Source: Pelagerythrobacter aerophilus
GTDB taxonomy: Bacteria > Pseudomonadota > Alphaproteobacteria > Sphingomonadales > Sphingomonadaceae
Direction: 5' to 3'
DNA length: 36,537 bases
NCBI RefSeq assembly: GCF_003581645.1
Contig: NZ_QXFK01000013.1
Location: forward strand, 1-36,537
The stretch's first letter is position 1. Each line of letters opens with the position of its first letter. Of the stretch, positions 7,538 through 15,717 are shown piece after piece. The translations under genes were made by a program, and so were the position numbers. The notes under the pieces were generated by a model. It had not been told where the DNA came from and did not search any database. It saw only the letters and a list, made by a program, of their open reading frames with translations.

Positions 7538-7968
7538 TTACGCAAGCGCTCATAGAGGATCCGTGTTTCCAGAAGATTGGATATGCGAAGGGCAACTTCG
7601 ATCACATCGAATGGCTTCGCGACAAAGTCCTTCGCCCCCAGCGCCAATGCCCGCCTTCGCGCCTGCAGGGTTGTGTCGGCCGTCAGGACTAGAACGGGCC
7701 GAAATTCTTCAGCCCGGTCGTGGCGCCCGAAAGCTTCTAGCAGTTGAAACCCATCGACTTCGGGCATCATCAGATCGAGAAGAACGAGATCGGGTTCGAG
7801 ATCGACATAGGCTTGCATCGCCTTCGCCGGGTCGCTGACGCAATGGATGTCCGAATAGCCTTCGCGCTCCAACAGGCTGCGCAGGAGCAGCAGGTTCGCT
7901 TCCTCGTCATCGATCGCTAAAACGCGACGCGACAGGATTTCGGAAGGCTGAATCAGGTTCTCGGGCAT
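7534..7968 (-). CDS. Single-domain response regulator (receiver only)
   Basis: From ATG 7968 the 144-residue product is a lone receiver domain. It has acidic residues D20-D21, the phosphoacceptor D65 in LVLLDLMMPEVDG, T97 and K118 in AKPFD. No output domain follows. The gene overlaps the end of the CHASE3 kinase gene by 16 bases and is the last gene of a four-gene signalling operon. It could be a phosphate sink, a shuttle in a relay, or an allosteric partner of that kinase. The frame is open further upstream into the kinase gene, but the internal ATG gives a natural receiver start. Confidence 0.88.
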   Translation of the reverse strand: MPENLIQPSEILSRRVLAIDDEEANLLLLRSLLEREGYSDIHCVSDPAKAMQAYVDLEPDLVLLDLMMPEVDGFQLLEAFGRHDRAEEFRPVLVLTADTTLQARRRALALGAKDFVAKPFDVIEVALRISNLLETRILYERLRN

Positions 7969-9926
7969 GAAGATTCCGTAACGTCGTTTGTGTTTCGACC
8001 CAGCGGCGAATTTTCCGGTTGCGCCGCTCTGGCAAGACTGAACCAAAAGCGGGATCCCTTAGCGAGGGCTTCAAACCCGATCCCGCCATCCATGGATTCA
8101 GCCAGGCTTTTCGACAAGGCAAGTCCGAGACCGGTTCCTTCGATCTTCGCGCGGTCCTGCTGGCCCAGGCGATCGAAGGGGGTAAAGAGCCGCTTCGCTT
8201 CCGCCTCGGCTATGCCCGGCCCATCATCCTCGACCGTGACCCGCACCAACGCGCCGTCAAACCGGCATCCGAGCCGGACGAACGTGCCGTCCCGATTGTA
8301 TTTTGCGGCGTTACCGATGAGGTTGAGAATGATCTGGGTGACCCGCCGTGCATCGCCGCGGACCGGGATGTTCCCGCCCGCCCGTTCGAGTTCGAAATTC
8401 AGGTTCGCGGAGGCGACGATGGGCTTCCCAAGAGAATACGCCTCTTCAAGCAGCTGGCCGAGGTCGAGCGTTTCGATCGTGAGGTCGGAACTCCCTGCCT
8501 CGATGCTGGCAATGTCCAGCAGATCATTGATCAGCGAAAGAAGATGTCGGCCTGCCTTCGTGATCTGCCCGATCGCCTCGCGGTGGTTTCTGGCAAAATC
8601 GTCCTCGTCGATTTCGAGCAGTTGTCCGAAACCGAGAATGGCGTTGAGGGGAGTCCGCAGTTCATGACTCGTACGCGAGAGGAATTCGCTCTTGGCCCGG
8701 CTCGCCGCTTCAGCGTCCTTGCGGGCCTCCTTCAACGCTTCCTCCGAGCGCCTGCGTTCGGTCATGTCGCGTGTCACCTTGGCGAACCCGCGAAGCTTAC
8801 CCTGCTCATCGCGCAGCGCGGTAATGACGACGTTGGCCCAGAAACGCGAGCCGTCCTTGCGTATTCGCCAGCCCTCGTCTTCGGCCGATCCGTTCTCGCG
8901 GGCGCGCTCAAGCATCTCCTCCGGCAAGTGGTCGCGTGTTTCGGTCGGATAGAAATTGCTGAAATGGCGACCGAGAATATCTTCTGCACGCCAGCCCTTG
9001 ATCCGCTCGGCGCCCAGGTTCCAGCTTGTCACCATGCCGTCCGGATCGAGCGCGAAGATGCCATAGTCGCGGACCTTCTCGATCACGAGCCGGAAACGCT
9101 CCTCGCTGGCGCGAAGATCGTCCTCGCGGTCGTGGAGCAGGGCGCTCGCCCGCACCAGTCGTTGGGCAAGCCGTCCAACCTCGTCCGCCTCCTCAGGCAT
9201 CTCGGTTAGCCGTTCTCCGCGAGCCAGCGCTTCAGCGTCTCCTTCGAGCTTACGAACACGGCGCACGATGCCGGTCGAGAACAGATAGACTGCCGAGAGG
9301 CTGCCGAGGAGGCCGACAAGGGCGCTGACTGCCGTAAGGATCAGGAACCCGGCCCGTACCTCTTCCACCCGGGTGCGGCGTTCGTCGAGGACGACCGCCT
9401 CGCGCCGCTGGATGTCGTCGATCGTCACGCGGACCTCGTCGAGCGCAAGCTTGTTGGCTAGCAACGCATCCTCGACATTCGCTTCGGCAATGTTGCCAAC
9501 ACGGGCGACGTCGACGATCTGTTGCAGGCCGGTGCGTTTTTCGGCCTCCAGAACCCGCAATTCCTCGAAATGGTCACGAACGATCGGGTCTTCGATTGCT
9601 TCGTCCAGTCGCGCCATGCTCGAGGGAACTTCGCGCTGTGCCTTGCGAAAGGGAGCGAGAAACCGGTTGTCGCCAGTGAGAACATAACCGCGCACGCCGG
9701 CCGCCGCTTCCGCCAACAGCGCATGCACCTGATAGGTATCGCGCTGGATTGCGAAGGCCCTGCGGACATCGTCTTCGGCGCGCGCTTCGGCGTTGCTGGC
9801 CAGATAGAGGGACAACAATGAACCCAAAAGCACCGCCAGTGGCAAGGCGATGACGACCAGTCCCTTGATTGCGAGGGATCGGTTAGCCCAAAAGCGCGCC
9901 GGAGCCCGGATCGTTGGGTTGTACAT
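7953..9926 (-). CDS. CHASE3-HAMP-PAS hybrid-free sensor histidine kinase
   Basis: The 657-residue inner-membrane kinase has a first membrane helix (about 20-44), then a CHASE3-like four-helix periplasmic domain (about 48-190) with GVRGYVLTGD. A second helix (193-216), a HAMP linker (217-270) and a PAS domain (about 273-392, SWNLGAERIKGW) follow. The HisKA box is SHELRTPLN with H421, and the HATPase has an N box (NLIGNAAKYN) and G boxes (DDGPGIA, GTGLGLALS). CHASE3 ligands are unknown. It lies four bases downstream of the NarL-type regulator and overlaps the lone receiver gene. That receiver is the obvious phosphoacceptor, although cross-talk with the NarL-type regulator is possible. Confidence 0.92.
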   Translation of the reverse strand: MYNPTIRAPARFWANRSLAIKGLVVIALPLAVLLGSLLSLYLASNAEARAEDDVRRAFAIQRDTYQVHALLAEAAAGVRGYVLTGDNRFLAPFRKAQREVPSSMARLDEAIEDPIVRDHFEELRVLEAEKRTGLQQIVDVARVGNIAEANVEDALLANKLALDEVRVTIDDIQRREAVVLDERRTRVEEVRAGFLILTAVSALVGLLGSLSAVYLFSTGIVRRVRKLEGDAEALARGERLTEMPEEADEVGRLAQRLVRASALLHDREDDLRASEERFRLVIEKVRDYGIFALDPDGMVTSWNLGAERIKGWRAEDILGRHFSNFYPTETRDHLPEEMLERARENGSAEDEGWRIRKDGSRFWANVVITALRDEQGKLRGFAKVTRDMTERRRSEEALKEARKDAEAASRAKSEFLSRTSHELRTPLNAILGFGQLLEIDEDDFARNHREAIGQITKAGRHLLSLINDLLDIASIEAGSSDLTIETLDLGQLLEEAYSLGKPIVASANLNFELERAGGNIPVRGDARRVTQIILNLIGNAAKYNRDGTFVRLGCRFDGALVRVTVEDDGPGIAEAEAKRLFTPFDRLGQQDRAKIEGTGLGLALSKSLAESMDGGIGFEALAKGSRFWFSLARAAQPENSPLGRNTNDVTESSCPRT

Positions 9927-9930
9927 ATTC

Positions 9931-10578
9931 TTAATCGACCGCCGGACTGGCCTTCGCAGCCACGACCGCGGCTTGGGTTCGGTCGGCGACGCCGAGCTTG
10001 CCGATTATACGTTCCACATGCACTTTGACCGTAGCAGGGCTGATCTCAAGCTTTCGTGCGATCCCCTTGTTCGTCAGCCCCTCAGCAATAAGATCAAGCA
10101 CGTCCTGCTCGCGCGGTGTAAGAATCTCGGCAGGATCGAGAGTTTTGGGCGTTACCGTCGTCGCCCTCATGGCGGCCCCGACCAGATCGAGCGGCAGCGC
10201 AGATCGGCCCGCCATCACCTGAGCGATCGCCGCGCGCAAATCTTCGATCGCGGTATCCTTGACGACATAGCCCGCCGCGCCCGCGGCCAGTGCTTCACGG
10301 ACATAAGCGGGCATCTCGTGAAGCGTCAGCATGATTACCCTGGCGCCCAGGCCGAGAGCTGCAATGCGCCGGGTCGCTTCGAGCCCATCGATGCCAGCGC
10401 CGAGCCTCACGTCCATCAGCACGATATCCGGCTCAAGCTTGGCGGTCATCGCAACGGATTCCTCGCCTGTCGACGCCATTCCGACGACCTTGGCATCCTC
10501 GCCGTCGAGCACGGCCTTTAGGCCTTCGCGTGCGAGCTGGTGATCGTCGACGATAAGGATGCGCGGAACAGGCGTCAT
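9931..10578 (-). CDS. NarL/FixJ-type response regulator
   Basis: The 215-residue product has a receiver domain (acidic pair D11-D12, phosphoacceptor D56 in IVLMDVRLG, T79, K106). A LuxR-type helix-turn-helix follows at about 150-205 (LTPREQDVLDLIAEG, then SPATVKVHVERII). ATG 10578 overlaps the stop of the upstream HisKA_3 kinase in an ATGA, which fixes the start and pairs the two proteins. This is the only DNA-binding output in the signalling operon, so it should be the transcriptional end of the pathway. Targets could include the adjacent carbon-uptake operon, but that is inference. Confidence 0.92.
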   Translation of the reverse strand: MTPVPRILIVDDHQLAREGLKAVLDGEDAKVVGMASTGEESVAMTAKLEPDIVLMDVRLGAGIDGLEATRRIAALGLGARVIMLTLHEMPAYVREALAAGAAGYVVKDTAIEDLRAAIAQVMAGRSALPLDLVGAAMRATTVTPKTLDPAEILTPREQDVLDLIAEGLTNKGIARKLEISPATVKVHVERIIGKLGVADRTQAAVVAAKASPAVD

Positions 10579-11693
10579 TGACGCTCTCTCGGAAGTCCCG
10601 CCTCGACGATTACGCCTCCATGCGATCCGACCGTCCAATCCAGAGAGCCGCCGATGACTGCCATCCGCTCCGTCATGCCCGCAATGCCGATCTGATACCC
10701 CTCATTCACGGTCCCGCGATCAGGGCGATCGCGGGCGGAGCCACAGCCATGGTCGGTTATGCGTAGGATGGGACCCGTGTGGCGGGCGCCCGAGTTCGCC
10801 TCCATCAGGACGTCGCACGGCCCTCCCGCATGTTTCCGGATGTTGGAGACGGCTTCCTGCGCCACGCGGTAGAGGGCGGTTTCAACATAGCCCGGCAGGC
10901 GCCCGAAATCATCGTCGATTTCGCGCGATACGTTGTACCCATCCTCTTCCAGAGCATCGCCGAGTGCATGCAGGGCGGCGATGAAGCCCAGATCGTCGAG
11001 CACGGTAGGTCTTAATCCAGCGATCACTCCGCGCAATTCTTTGACCAACCCCCGCGCGATCCCGATTGCCCGCACCGAGCTATCCCCGTCGGAACCTGCA
11101 TTGGAGCGATCGCCCAATCGTTCCAGCATACGCACCAAAGCGGTGGCCGACTGGGCGACGCCGTCGTGCAGTTCATAAGCGACCCTGCGTCGCTCGTCCT
11201 CCTGCGCGGAGAAGATCCGGCCAACCAGCTCTTCCAGACGCCGCTCGCGATCCTGCAGATCTGAGAGCAGGCTCGCAAGCGCACCTTCGCGATCAGCCCG
11301 ATCGATCGCAGCCCCCATCATGTCGAGCAGGGTCTGACAGGTTTCGCGATCTTCGGGGTCTCGGATATCGTCGATCGAAGAGAAGCCTGCGACGAGGAGT
11401 GTCGCGTGCACCGCGGCGCCGCGACCGGGCAAGACAATCGGAAAGCCAGGTGTGTCCTTATCGCGCATCAAGCTCGCCGATCGGCTCCCCAAAAACAGCG
11501 CCAGCCTGTCAGCGGTTTTCTTCAAAATCGGCCCGATGCTGTCAGCTTCCGCCTGAAGCAGTTCGCGCCCGCTGGTCGACAACAGTCGCAACCGGGCAGC
11601 CCGTGCCTCCGCGGCGCGATAGAGTTCGCGCAGTTCCGCGATCGTCTCGATGTCACCGGCCAAGTGGGGAATATCCTGTCGCATCGCGCGCAT
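10575..11693 (-). CDS. Soluble HisKA_3 (NarX/DegS-type) histidine kinase with GAF-like sensor
   Basis: From ATG 11693 (ATG 11684 is an alternative) the product is 372 residues and has no membrane helix. An N-terminal coil (10-50) leads to a GAF-like domain (about 50-135). The HisKA_3 box follows, AYELHDGVAQS with H176, and then a HATPase with YRVAQEAVSNIRKHA as N box and DHGCG as G box. This kinase class phosphorylates NarL-type regulators, and the coupled downstream gene encodes one. A tandem GGCC-rich repeat 27-53 bases upstream of the start may be its operator. The signal is cytosolic and unknown. Confidence 0.88.
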   Translation of the reverse strand: MRAMRQDIPHLAGDIETIAELRELYRAAEARAARLRLLSTSGRELLQAEADSIGPILKKTADRLALFLGSRSASLMRDKDTPGFPIVLPGRGAAVHATLLVAGFSSIDDIRDPEDRETCQTLLDMMGAAIDRADREGALASLLSDLQDRERRLEELVGRIFSAQEDERRRVAYELHDGVAQSATALVRMLERLGDRSNAGSDGDSSVRAIGIARGLVKELRGVIAGLRPTVLDDLGFIAALHALGDALEEDGYNVSREIDDDFGRLPGYVETALYRVAQEAVSNIRKHAGGPCDVLMEANSGARHTGPILRITDHGCGSARDRPDRGTVNEGYQIGIAGMTERMAVIGGSLDWTVGSHGGVIVEAGLPRERQ

Positions 11694-11719
11694 TCTAGAG
11701 CCGAATACGGAAACCGCAT

Positions 11720-11746
11720 AGGCCGGATGGCCTAGGCCGGAAGGCC
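11720..11746. promoter_or_regulatory. Tandem 13-base GGCC repeat upstream of the kinase operon
   Basis: AGGCCGGATGGCC and AGGCCGGAAGGCC follow each other with one base between. Each unit is itself a GGCC-N4-GGCC inverted repeat. They lie 27-53 bases before the HisKA_3 kinase start and about 120 bases before the divergent NTF2-like gene, where an operator shared by both operons could sit. No binding protein is known. Confidence 0.4.
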
Positions 11747-11867
11747 TGCCATTCGGCGGATTTGCCGCCGCTCCCCCCATTCTATCTCGGCCTCATGGCG
11801 ATGGAGCCATCCTGTATCGAACCGCAGCGACAAAGCTTTGTTCGCTGCCCAGCAAAGGAGTTGCCAG

Positions 11868-12473
11868 ATGAAGAATACCAACCTTCGCCGCGTCGGCCTT
11901 GTCCTCGCTCTTCCCCTAGCTGCGCTGGCCACCCCTGCGCTGGCTCAGTCAACCGCAACTACCGTCGGCTCGACCATGATGGCCACGCCGACCTACGCGC
12001 CGATCACCGCCGCCGAAGTCGAAGCCGCCCAGCGCGCGTGGGGAGATGCGCTCGTAACAATCGCCACCGAGTACGATACCAAAGGCCACGCCGCCGCAAA
12101 GCGCCTCGCCGCACAGGTAATCGATACCGCTTATGGCTATGGCCTTGGTCCGGTCCTGTTCAAGCCCACGCTGGCCGCCTCGCCGACAACCTTCCGCACC
12201 GATCGCGAGGGAGCAATTTCCTATTTCGTCGGAGGTAACTCGGCCTATCCCGGCGACAGCGGCTTCGCGTTGAAGGGTTGGCGCAGCTACGAGATCGAGA
12301 ACGCCGGTATTCTCGTCAAGGGCAATTCGGCGACCTCGATGGGCAATGTGACGGTCATCGACGCCCAAGGCAATCGCACGACCGTCGACAAGACCTGGGG
12401 CTACGTCCGCGGACCCGATGGCAATCTGCGCATCGTCCTCCACCATTCCTCGCTCCCCTACAAAAGCAATTGA
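11868..12473 (+). CDS. Exported NTF2/SnoaL-like protein
   Basis: An AAAGGAG site nine bases upstream supports ATG 11868, giving 201 residues. A signal peptide ends at ALAQS (about 27). The mature part has the cystatin-like pattern of the SnoaL/CaMKII-association family: an N-terminal helix with AWGDALVTIA, then strands ending in KTWGYVRGPDGNLRIVLHHS. Related proteins in databases are often labelled phosphoribosyl-AMP cyclohydrolase, but no catalytic motif of HisI is visible, so I do not use that name. It is the first gene of the carbonic anhydrase-SbtA cluster and should be periplasmic. It may bind a small ligand; its role is unknown. Confidence 0.75.
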   Translation: MKNTNLRRVGLVLALPLAALATPALAQSTATTVGSTMMATPTYAPITAAEVEAAQRAWGDALVTIATEYDTKGHAAAKRLAAQVIDTAYGYGLGPVLFKPTLAASPTTFRTDREGAISYFVGGNSAYPGDSGFALKGWRSYEIENAGILVKGNSATSMGNVTVIDAQGNRTTVDKTWGYVRGPDGNLRIVLHHSSLPYKSN

Positions 12474-12483
12474 TCTTCCCCGG

Positions 12484-12514
12484 CCATGGCTGTTGCTTCG
12501 CGCGACAGCCATGG
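12484..12514 (+). promoter_or_regulatory. Intercistronic hairpin
   Basis: Arms CCATGGCTGT and ACAGCCATGG are perfect 10-base complements around an 11-base loop. It lies between the NTF2-like gene and ompW, 10 bases after the stop. No T tract follows, so it is more likely an mRNA-processing or attenuation element than a full terminator. Confidence 0.5.
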
Positions 12515-12543
12515 TTCGCTGAGCCTCAGAAAGACTTATCGAA

Positions 12544-13218
12544 ATGAGATACCGTGTTCTCGCGCTCGCCGCATCGATCCCCGCGCTAGGAATTGCAGTT
12601 CCCGCGAGCGCTCAAGATGCCGGATCGATCCAAATCAAGGGGTTTGTGACCGGCGTACTGCCCGATGGTGAAATCGAGGAAGTGCTGACCGATGAAATCG
12701 GCTTGCCAGCCGGTTCGCAGACACGCGCCACCGATTCCTACGTGCCGACCGTCGCAGTCGAGTACTTCGTATCGCCCAGTTTCTCTTTGGAGACTATCTG
12801 CTGTGTCACCCCGCATGACGTCCGGGGCGCAGGCGTACTCGACGGTGCAGAGCTGATCGACAACGCGATCATTCTGCCCGCCACCTTGACGGCGAAGCAC
12901 CATTTCGATCTCGGCGGCGGTTTCAAACCCTATCTCGGCGCTGGCCCCACCTATTTCATGATCTTCAGCGAAGATGTGGGCGCCAATGCCGCCGCCCTCG
13001 GAGCGACGGACGTCGATCTGTCCGACGAACTGGGTTTCGTCCTGCAGGCAGGCTTCGACGTTCCGCTGAACGATCGCGGCCTCGGACTTTCGCTCGACGC
13101 CAAGCGATATTTTGTCGGCACCACTGCGACGTTCAACGCCGGAGATACCGTCGCATTGCAAAGCGAGCACGCGCTCGACCCCTGGGTCGTTAGCGCCGGT
13201 CTCGCTTACCGTTTTTGA
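12544..13218 (+). CDS. OmpW-family outer-membrane protein
   Basis: The 224-residue product has a signal peptide (to about ASAQ, 24) and an eight-strand barrel pattern ending in a C-terminal Phe (GLAYRF). Family marks are SYVPTVAVEYFVSPSFSLE, an LPATLTAKHHF strand, PYLGAGPTYFMIF and LDAKRYFVGT. OmpW proteins form small hydrophobic channels and are often induced by osmotic or oxidative stress. Here it lies between an exported NTF2-like protein and the periplasmic carbonic anhydrase, so it could help small molecules pass the outer membrane. A pair of adjacent cysteines (ETICCVT) is unusual for the family. Confidence 0.88.
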   Translation: MRYRVLALAASIPALGIAVPASAQDAGSIQIKGFVTGVLPDGEIEEVLTDEIGLPAGSQTRATDSYVPTVAVEYFVSPSFSLETICCVTPHDVRGAGVLDGAELIDNAIILPATLTAKHHFDLGGGFKPYLGAGPTYFMIFSEDVGANAAALGATDVDLSDELGFVLQAGFDVPLNDRGLGLSLDAKRYFVGTTATFNAGDTVALQSEHALDPWVVSAGLAYRF

Positions 13219-13245
13219 TCCGGCCTAATCCACGGAGTGTTCGTC

Positions 13246-13980
13246 ATGAGGAAACTCGCATTAGCAACCGCCCTTACGCTAGGCATCTCGACTGCTGCGT
13301 TGGCGCAGGAGAAGGACTGGAATTTCGGCGACGGTGTCACCGATGAGCGCTGGTCTCTCCAGAATATCGATTACGCATTGTGCGATGTCGGGCTCAATCA
13401 GTCGCCGATCGATCTCGGCACCCCCAATGCGCGCGGCAACGTCGAACTGTCCACCATGTTCGGCACCGTCTCGGGCGAGATGGCCTTAGGCGAGGAGAAA
13501 GTGCAGGTCGACTTTGTCGATGCCGACGGCAAAGGCATGAAGTCGGGCGGCACGATGTTTAATCTCGTCCAGGTCCACTTCCACACCCCGTCCGAGCATG
13601 CGATCGACGGAAAACGCTTCCCGCTGGTGGCGCATTTCGTTCACGCGACCGATGATGGAAGACTCGGAGTCCTGGGTGTGATGTTCGAGGAAGGCCGCAC
13701 CAATCCGGGCCTTTCGAATATTTTGGAAGCGCATGCGAGCGGTGACGGTACGCCGGTCACGTTCGACATCGATACGATGGTGCCGGACGATCTCGACGTC
13801 TATCGCTACATGGGCTCGCTCACCACTCCGCCATGCAGCGAAGGAGTAAATTGGCACGTCGCGGATACGCAGGTCGAGGCGAGCGCCCAGCAAATCGCGG
13901 CACTTCGCGGTGCGCTCGGACCGACGGCCCGCTCGCTCCAGCCGCAGGGCTCGCGTCTCGTGGTGGCTCCGAGCGACTGA
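13246..13980 (+). CDS. Periplasmic alpha-carbonic anhydrase
   Basis: ATG 13246 follows a CGGAG site; the in-frame GTG at 13237 is less likely. The 244-residue product has a signal peptide cleaved near AALAQ (21). The three zinc ligands are visible as H111 and H113 (QVHFH) and H130 (VAHFVH). QSPIDL (52-57) and SLTTPPCSEGVNW (191-203) are standard alpha-class motifs. C46 and C197 are placed to form the usual disulfide. It interconverts CO2 and HCO3- in the periplasm. The following DUF2490 gene overlaps its stop by one base, and SbtA lies just beyond, so it most likely feeds bicarbonate to that carrier or buffers periplasmic pH. Confidence 0.95.
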   Translation: MRKLALATALTLGISTAALAQEKDWNFGDGVTDERWSLQNIDYALCDVGLNQSPIDLGTPNARGNVELSTMFGTVSGEMALGEEKVQVDFVDADGKGMKSGGTMFNLVQVHFHTPSEHAIDGKRFPLVAHFVHATDDGRLGVLGVMFEEGRTNPGLSNILEAHASGDGTPVTFDIDTMVPDDLDVYRYMGSLTTPPCSEGVNWHVADTQVEASAQQIAALRGALGPTARSLQPQGSRLVVAPSD

Positions 13981-14633
13981 TGCGCGCGCTCCTGTACCCG
14001 ATCGTTGCCGGAGGTGCCCTGATGGCATCTCCGGCCATGGCCCAGAACGAAGCGTTCGAGTTCTGGCTCAATCCTTCCATTTCTACCGATCTCGACGAGG
14101 ATACCGGAATCGAGCTGGAAACCGCTCAACGGTTCCGCAGCAGTGAAGATGGGCGGGTCGACACCTATTTCACGCGGCTCTGGCTGAACCAGGATATCTC
14201 CGAAAACTTCACCCTATCGGGGGCGGTCGAACGGCGGATCAACGATGGTGGGAGCGACGAGACCCGTCTGATGCAGCAATTGTCGGGCAGCCACGGCATC
14301 CTGCGGACCCGCCTGCGGCTCGAGCAGCGGTTCATCGACAACGCGGATCGCATGGGTCTGCGGCTGCGACCGCGATTGGGCGTATCCGTTCCAATCAACG
14401 AGCAGGGGCGCTGGTCCGCAAAGGCAGATGCCGAATTGTTCTGGACTCTGAGAGGAAACAATATCGGCAGCGACGAAGGCATTACCGGCCTTCGGACGCA
14501 GGTCGGCTTGTCCTACGATGTGAATGACAACCTCTCTGTCGGTCTGGTCTACCTGCGCCAGCAGGACTTTGAGGATGGTGGCCCTGACGAGATTGGACAT
14601 GCTCCCCTGATAAGCATCGAACATGCCTTTTAG
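13980..14633 (+). CDS. DUF2490-family outer-membrane protein
   Basis: ATG 13980 shares one base with the carbonic anhydrase stop, giving 217 residues with a signal peptide ending at AMAQ (about 22). The rest is beta-rich with alternating polar and aromatic residues and ends in the barrel terminus IEHAF. The FEFWLNPSISTDL, RLWLNQDISENFTLSG and LRLEQRF stretches are typical of DUF2490, predicted small barrels related to the nucleoside-channel-like proteins. Function is not known. Coupling to the carbonic anhydrase suggests it supports exchange of CO2, bicarbonate or counter-ions at the outer membrane. Confidence 0.75.
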   Translation: MRALLYPIVAGGALMASPAMAQNEAFEFWLNPSISTDLDEDTGIELETAQRFRSSEDGRVDTYFTRLWLNQDISENFTLSGAVERRINDGGSDETRLMQQLSGSHGILRTRLRLEQRFIDNADRMGLRLRPRLGVSVPINEQGRWSAKADAELFWTLRGNNIGSDEGITGLRTQVGLSYDVNDNLSVGLVYLRQQDFEDGGPDEIGHAPLISIEHAF

Positions 14634-14698
14634 CTGACGCCGTTTTTGGAGAGGTTAAGGCAGTTTGCTTACTGACCACGCCTGTGACGTTGCCGGTC

Positions 14699-14726
14699 GA
14701 TAAGAGCCTGGCGCGTGTCTCTTATC
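14699..14726. promoter_or_regulatory. Perfect inverted repeat upstream of sbtA
   Basis: GATAAGAG and CTCTTATC are exact complements with 12 bases between them, about 29 bases before the sbtA start. The spacing fits an operator for a dimeric regulator or an mRNA hairpin close to the ribosome site. Its presence suggests sbtA-sbtB can be controlled apart from the upstream genes. Confidence 0.5.
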
Positions 14727-14754
14727 TGCTGACGAGCGAAAGATCAGGAACTGT

Positions 14755-15717
14755 ATGGACCAGCTGACTTCCACTCTCTTGTCCGCCCCGGTCCTGTTCT
14801 TCGCGCTCGGCGTCTTTGCGGCCGCTGCACGGTCCGACCTTTCGATCCCGGAAACGATTGCCAAGGGCATGTCGCTTTATCTGATGGCGGCGATTGGCCT
14901 CAAAGGCGGAGTGGAAGTCGCGAAGGCTGGCGTTGGTCCCGAGCTTCTTTCGGCGCTGGCGGTTGGACTGGTCCTGAGCGCAGTCATCCCCTTTCTGGTC
15001 GCTCCCGCGCTCGCAAAAATCGGAGGGCTGGACCGGACGAACACCGGAGCGGTTGCAGCGCATTACGGCTCTGTCAGTGTCGTAACTTTCGTCACTGCCA
15101 GCCAGGTCTATGGCGATACCGGGTTCGCCATTGCCGGTTTCATGGTGGCGGTCCTTGCGATGATGGAGACGCCGGCCATCTTGTCCGGGCTCTTCCTTGC
15201 ACGCCGGGAAAGTGGGAAGCTATTCTCGCGTGAGCTGTTGCGGGAAGTATTCTTCAACGGATCGGTCGTCTTGCTTCTTGGCAGCTTTACAATCGGAATG
15301 GTGATCGGCGAGGACGGGTTCGAGCCGATTTCGCCTCTTTTCCGTGCCGGCTTCACCGGGGTGCTATGCCTGTTCCTGCTCGACATGGGGCTAATCGCGA
15401 TGCGCCGAATCCTCAAGACGCGCTCACTCACCCTTCGGCTCGCCTCGCTTGCCGTCCTGTTTCCGATCGTCAACGGAACGTTGGGTGTGTTGGCGGGCAC
15501 ATTCATCGGCCTCGACACACCATCTGCTGCTGCCCTCGGCATCTTGTCGGCTAGCGCGTCCTACATCGCTGTACCGGCAGCGATGCGCATGTCGCTGCCC
15601 CAAGCCGACGCGGGCCTTTATCTCGCAATGTCGCTTGGCGTTACCTTTCCGTTCAATATCGTTCTCGGCATACCGCTGTTCCGCTGGATGGCTGAGACGG
15701 CGCGAGCAATGACATGA
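14755..15717 (+). CDS. sbtA: SbtA-type Na+-dependent bicarbonate transporter
   Basis: The 320-residue product has about ten membrane helices and the diagnostic SbtA (DUF897) motifs: AAIGLKGGVE (45-54), AAHYGSVSVVTF (101-112) and MMETPAILSG (136-145). A second related half has ILSASASYIAVPAAMR and LGVTFPFNIVLG. Cyanobacterial SbtA carries out high-affinity Na+/HCO3- symport and is inhibited by the PII-like SbtB. Here the next gene, overlapping by ATGA, encodes an SbtB-like protein. The protein is about 50 residues shorter than the cyanobacterial one, as are other bacterial homologues. Neighbouring carbonic anhydrase and Na+ exporters support the function. Confidence 0.9.
   Translation: MDQLTSTLLSAPVLFFALGVFAAAARSDLSIPETIAKGMSLYLMAAIGLKGGVEVAKAGVGPELLSALAVGLVLSAVIPFLVAPALAKIGGLDRTNTGAVAAHYGSVSVVTFVTASQVYGDTGFAIAGFMVAVLAMMETPAILSGLFLARRESGKLFSRELLREVFFNGSVVLLLGSFTIGMVIGEDGFEPISPLFRAGFTGVLCLFLLDMGLIAMRRILKTRSLTLRLASLAVLFPIVNGTLGVLAGTFIGLDTPSAAALGILSASASYIAVPAAMRMSLPQADAGLYLAMSLGVTFPFNIVLGIPLFRWMAETARAMT

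Noticed and set aside
8019-9209. Plus-strand open frame of 396 codons
   Set aside because: It is antisense to the CHASE3 kinase gene, whose domains are unambiguous; no domain is seen on the plus strand.
11868-12473. Calling the NTF2-like protein phosphoribosyl-AMP cyclohydrolase
   Set aside because: No zinc-binding Cys motif or HisI core is present, and the protein is exported.
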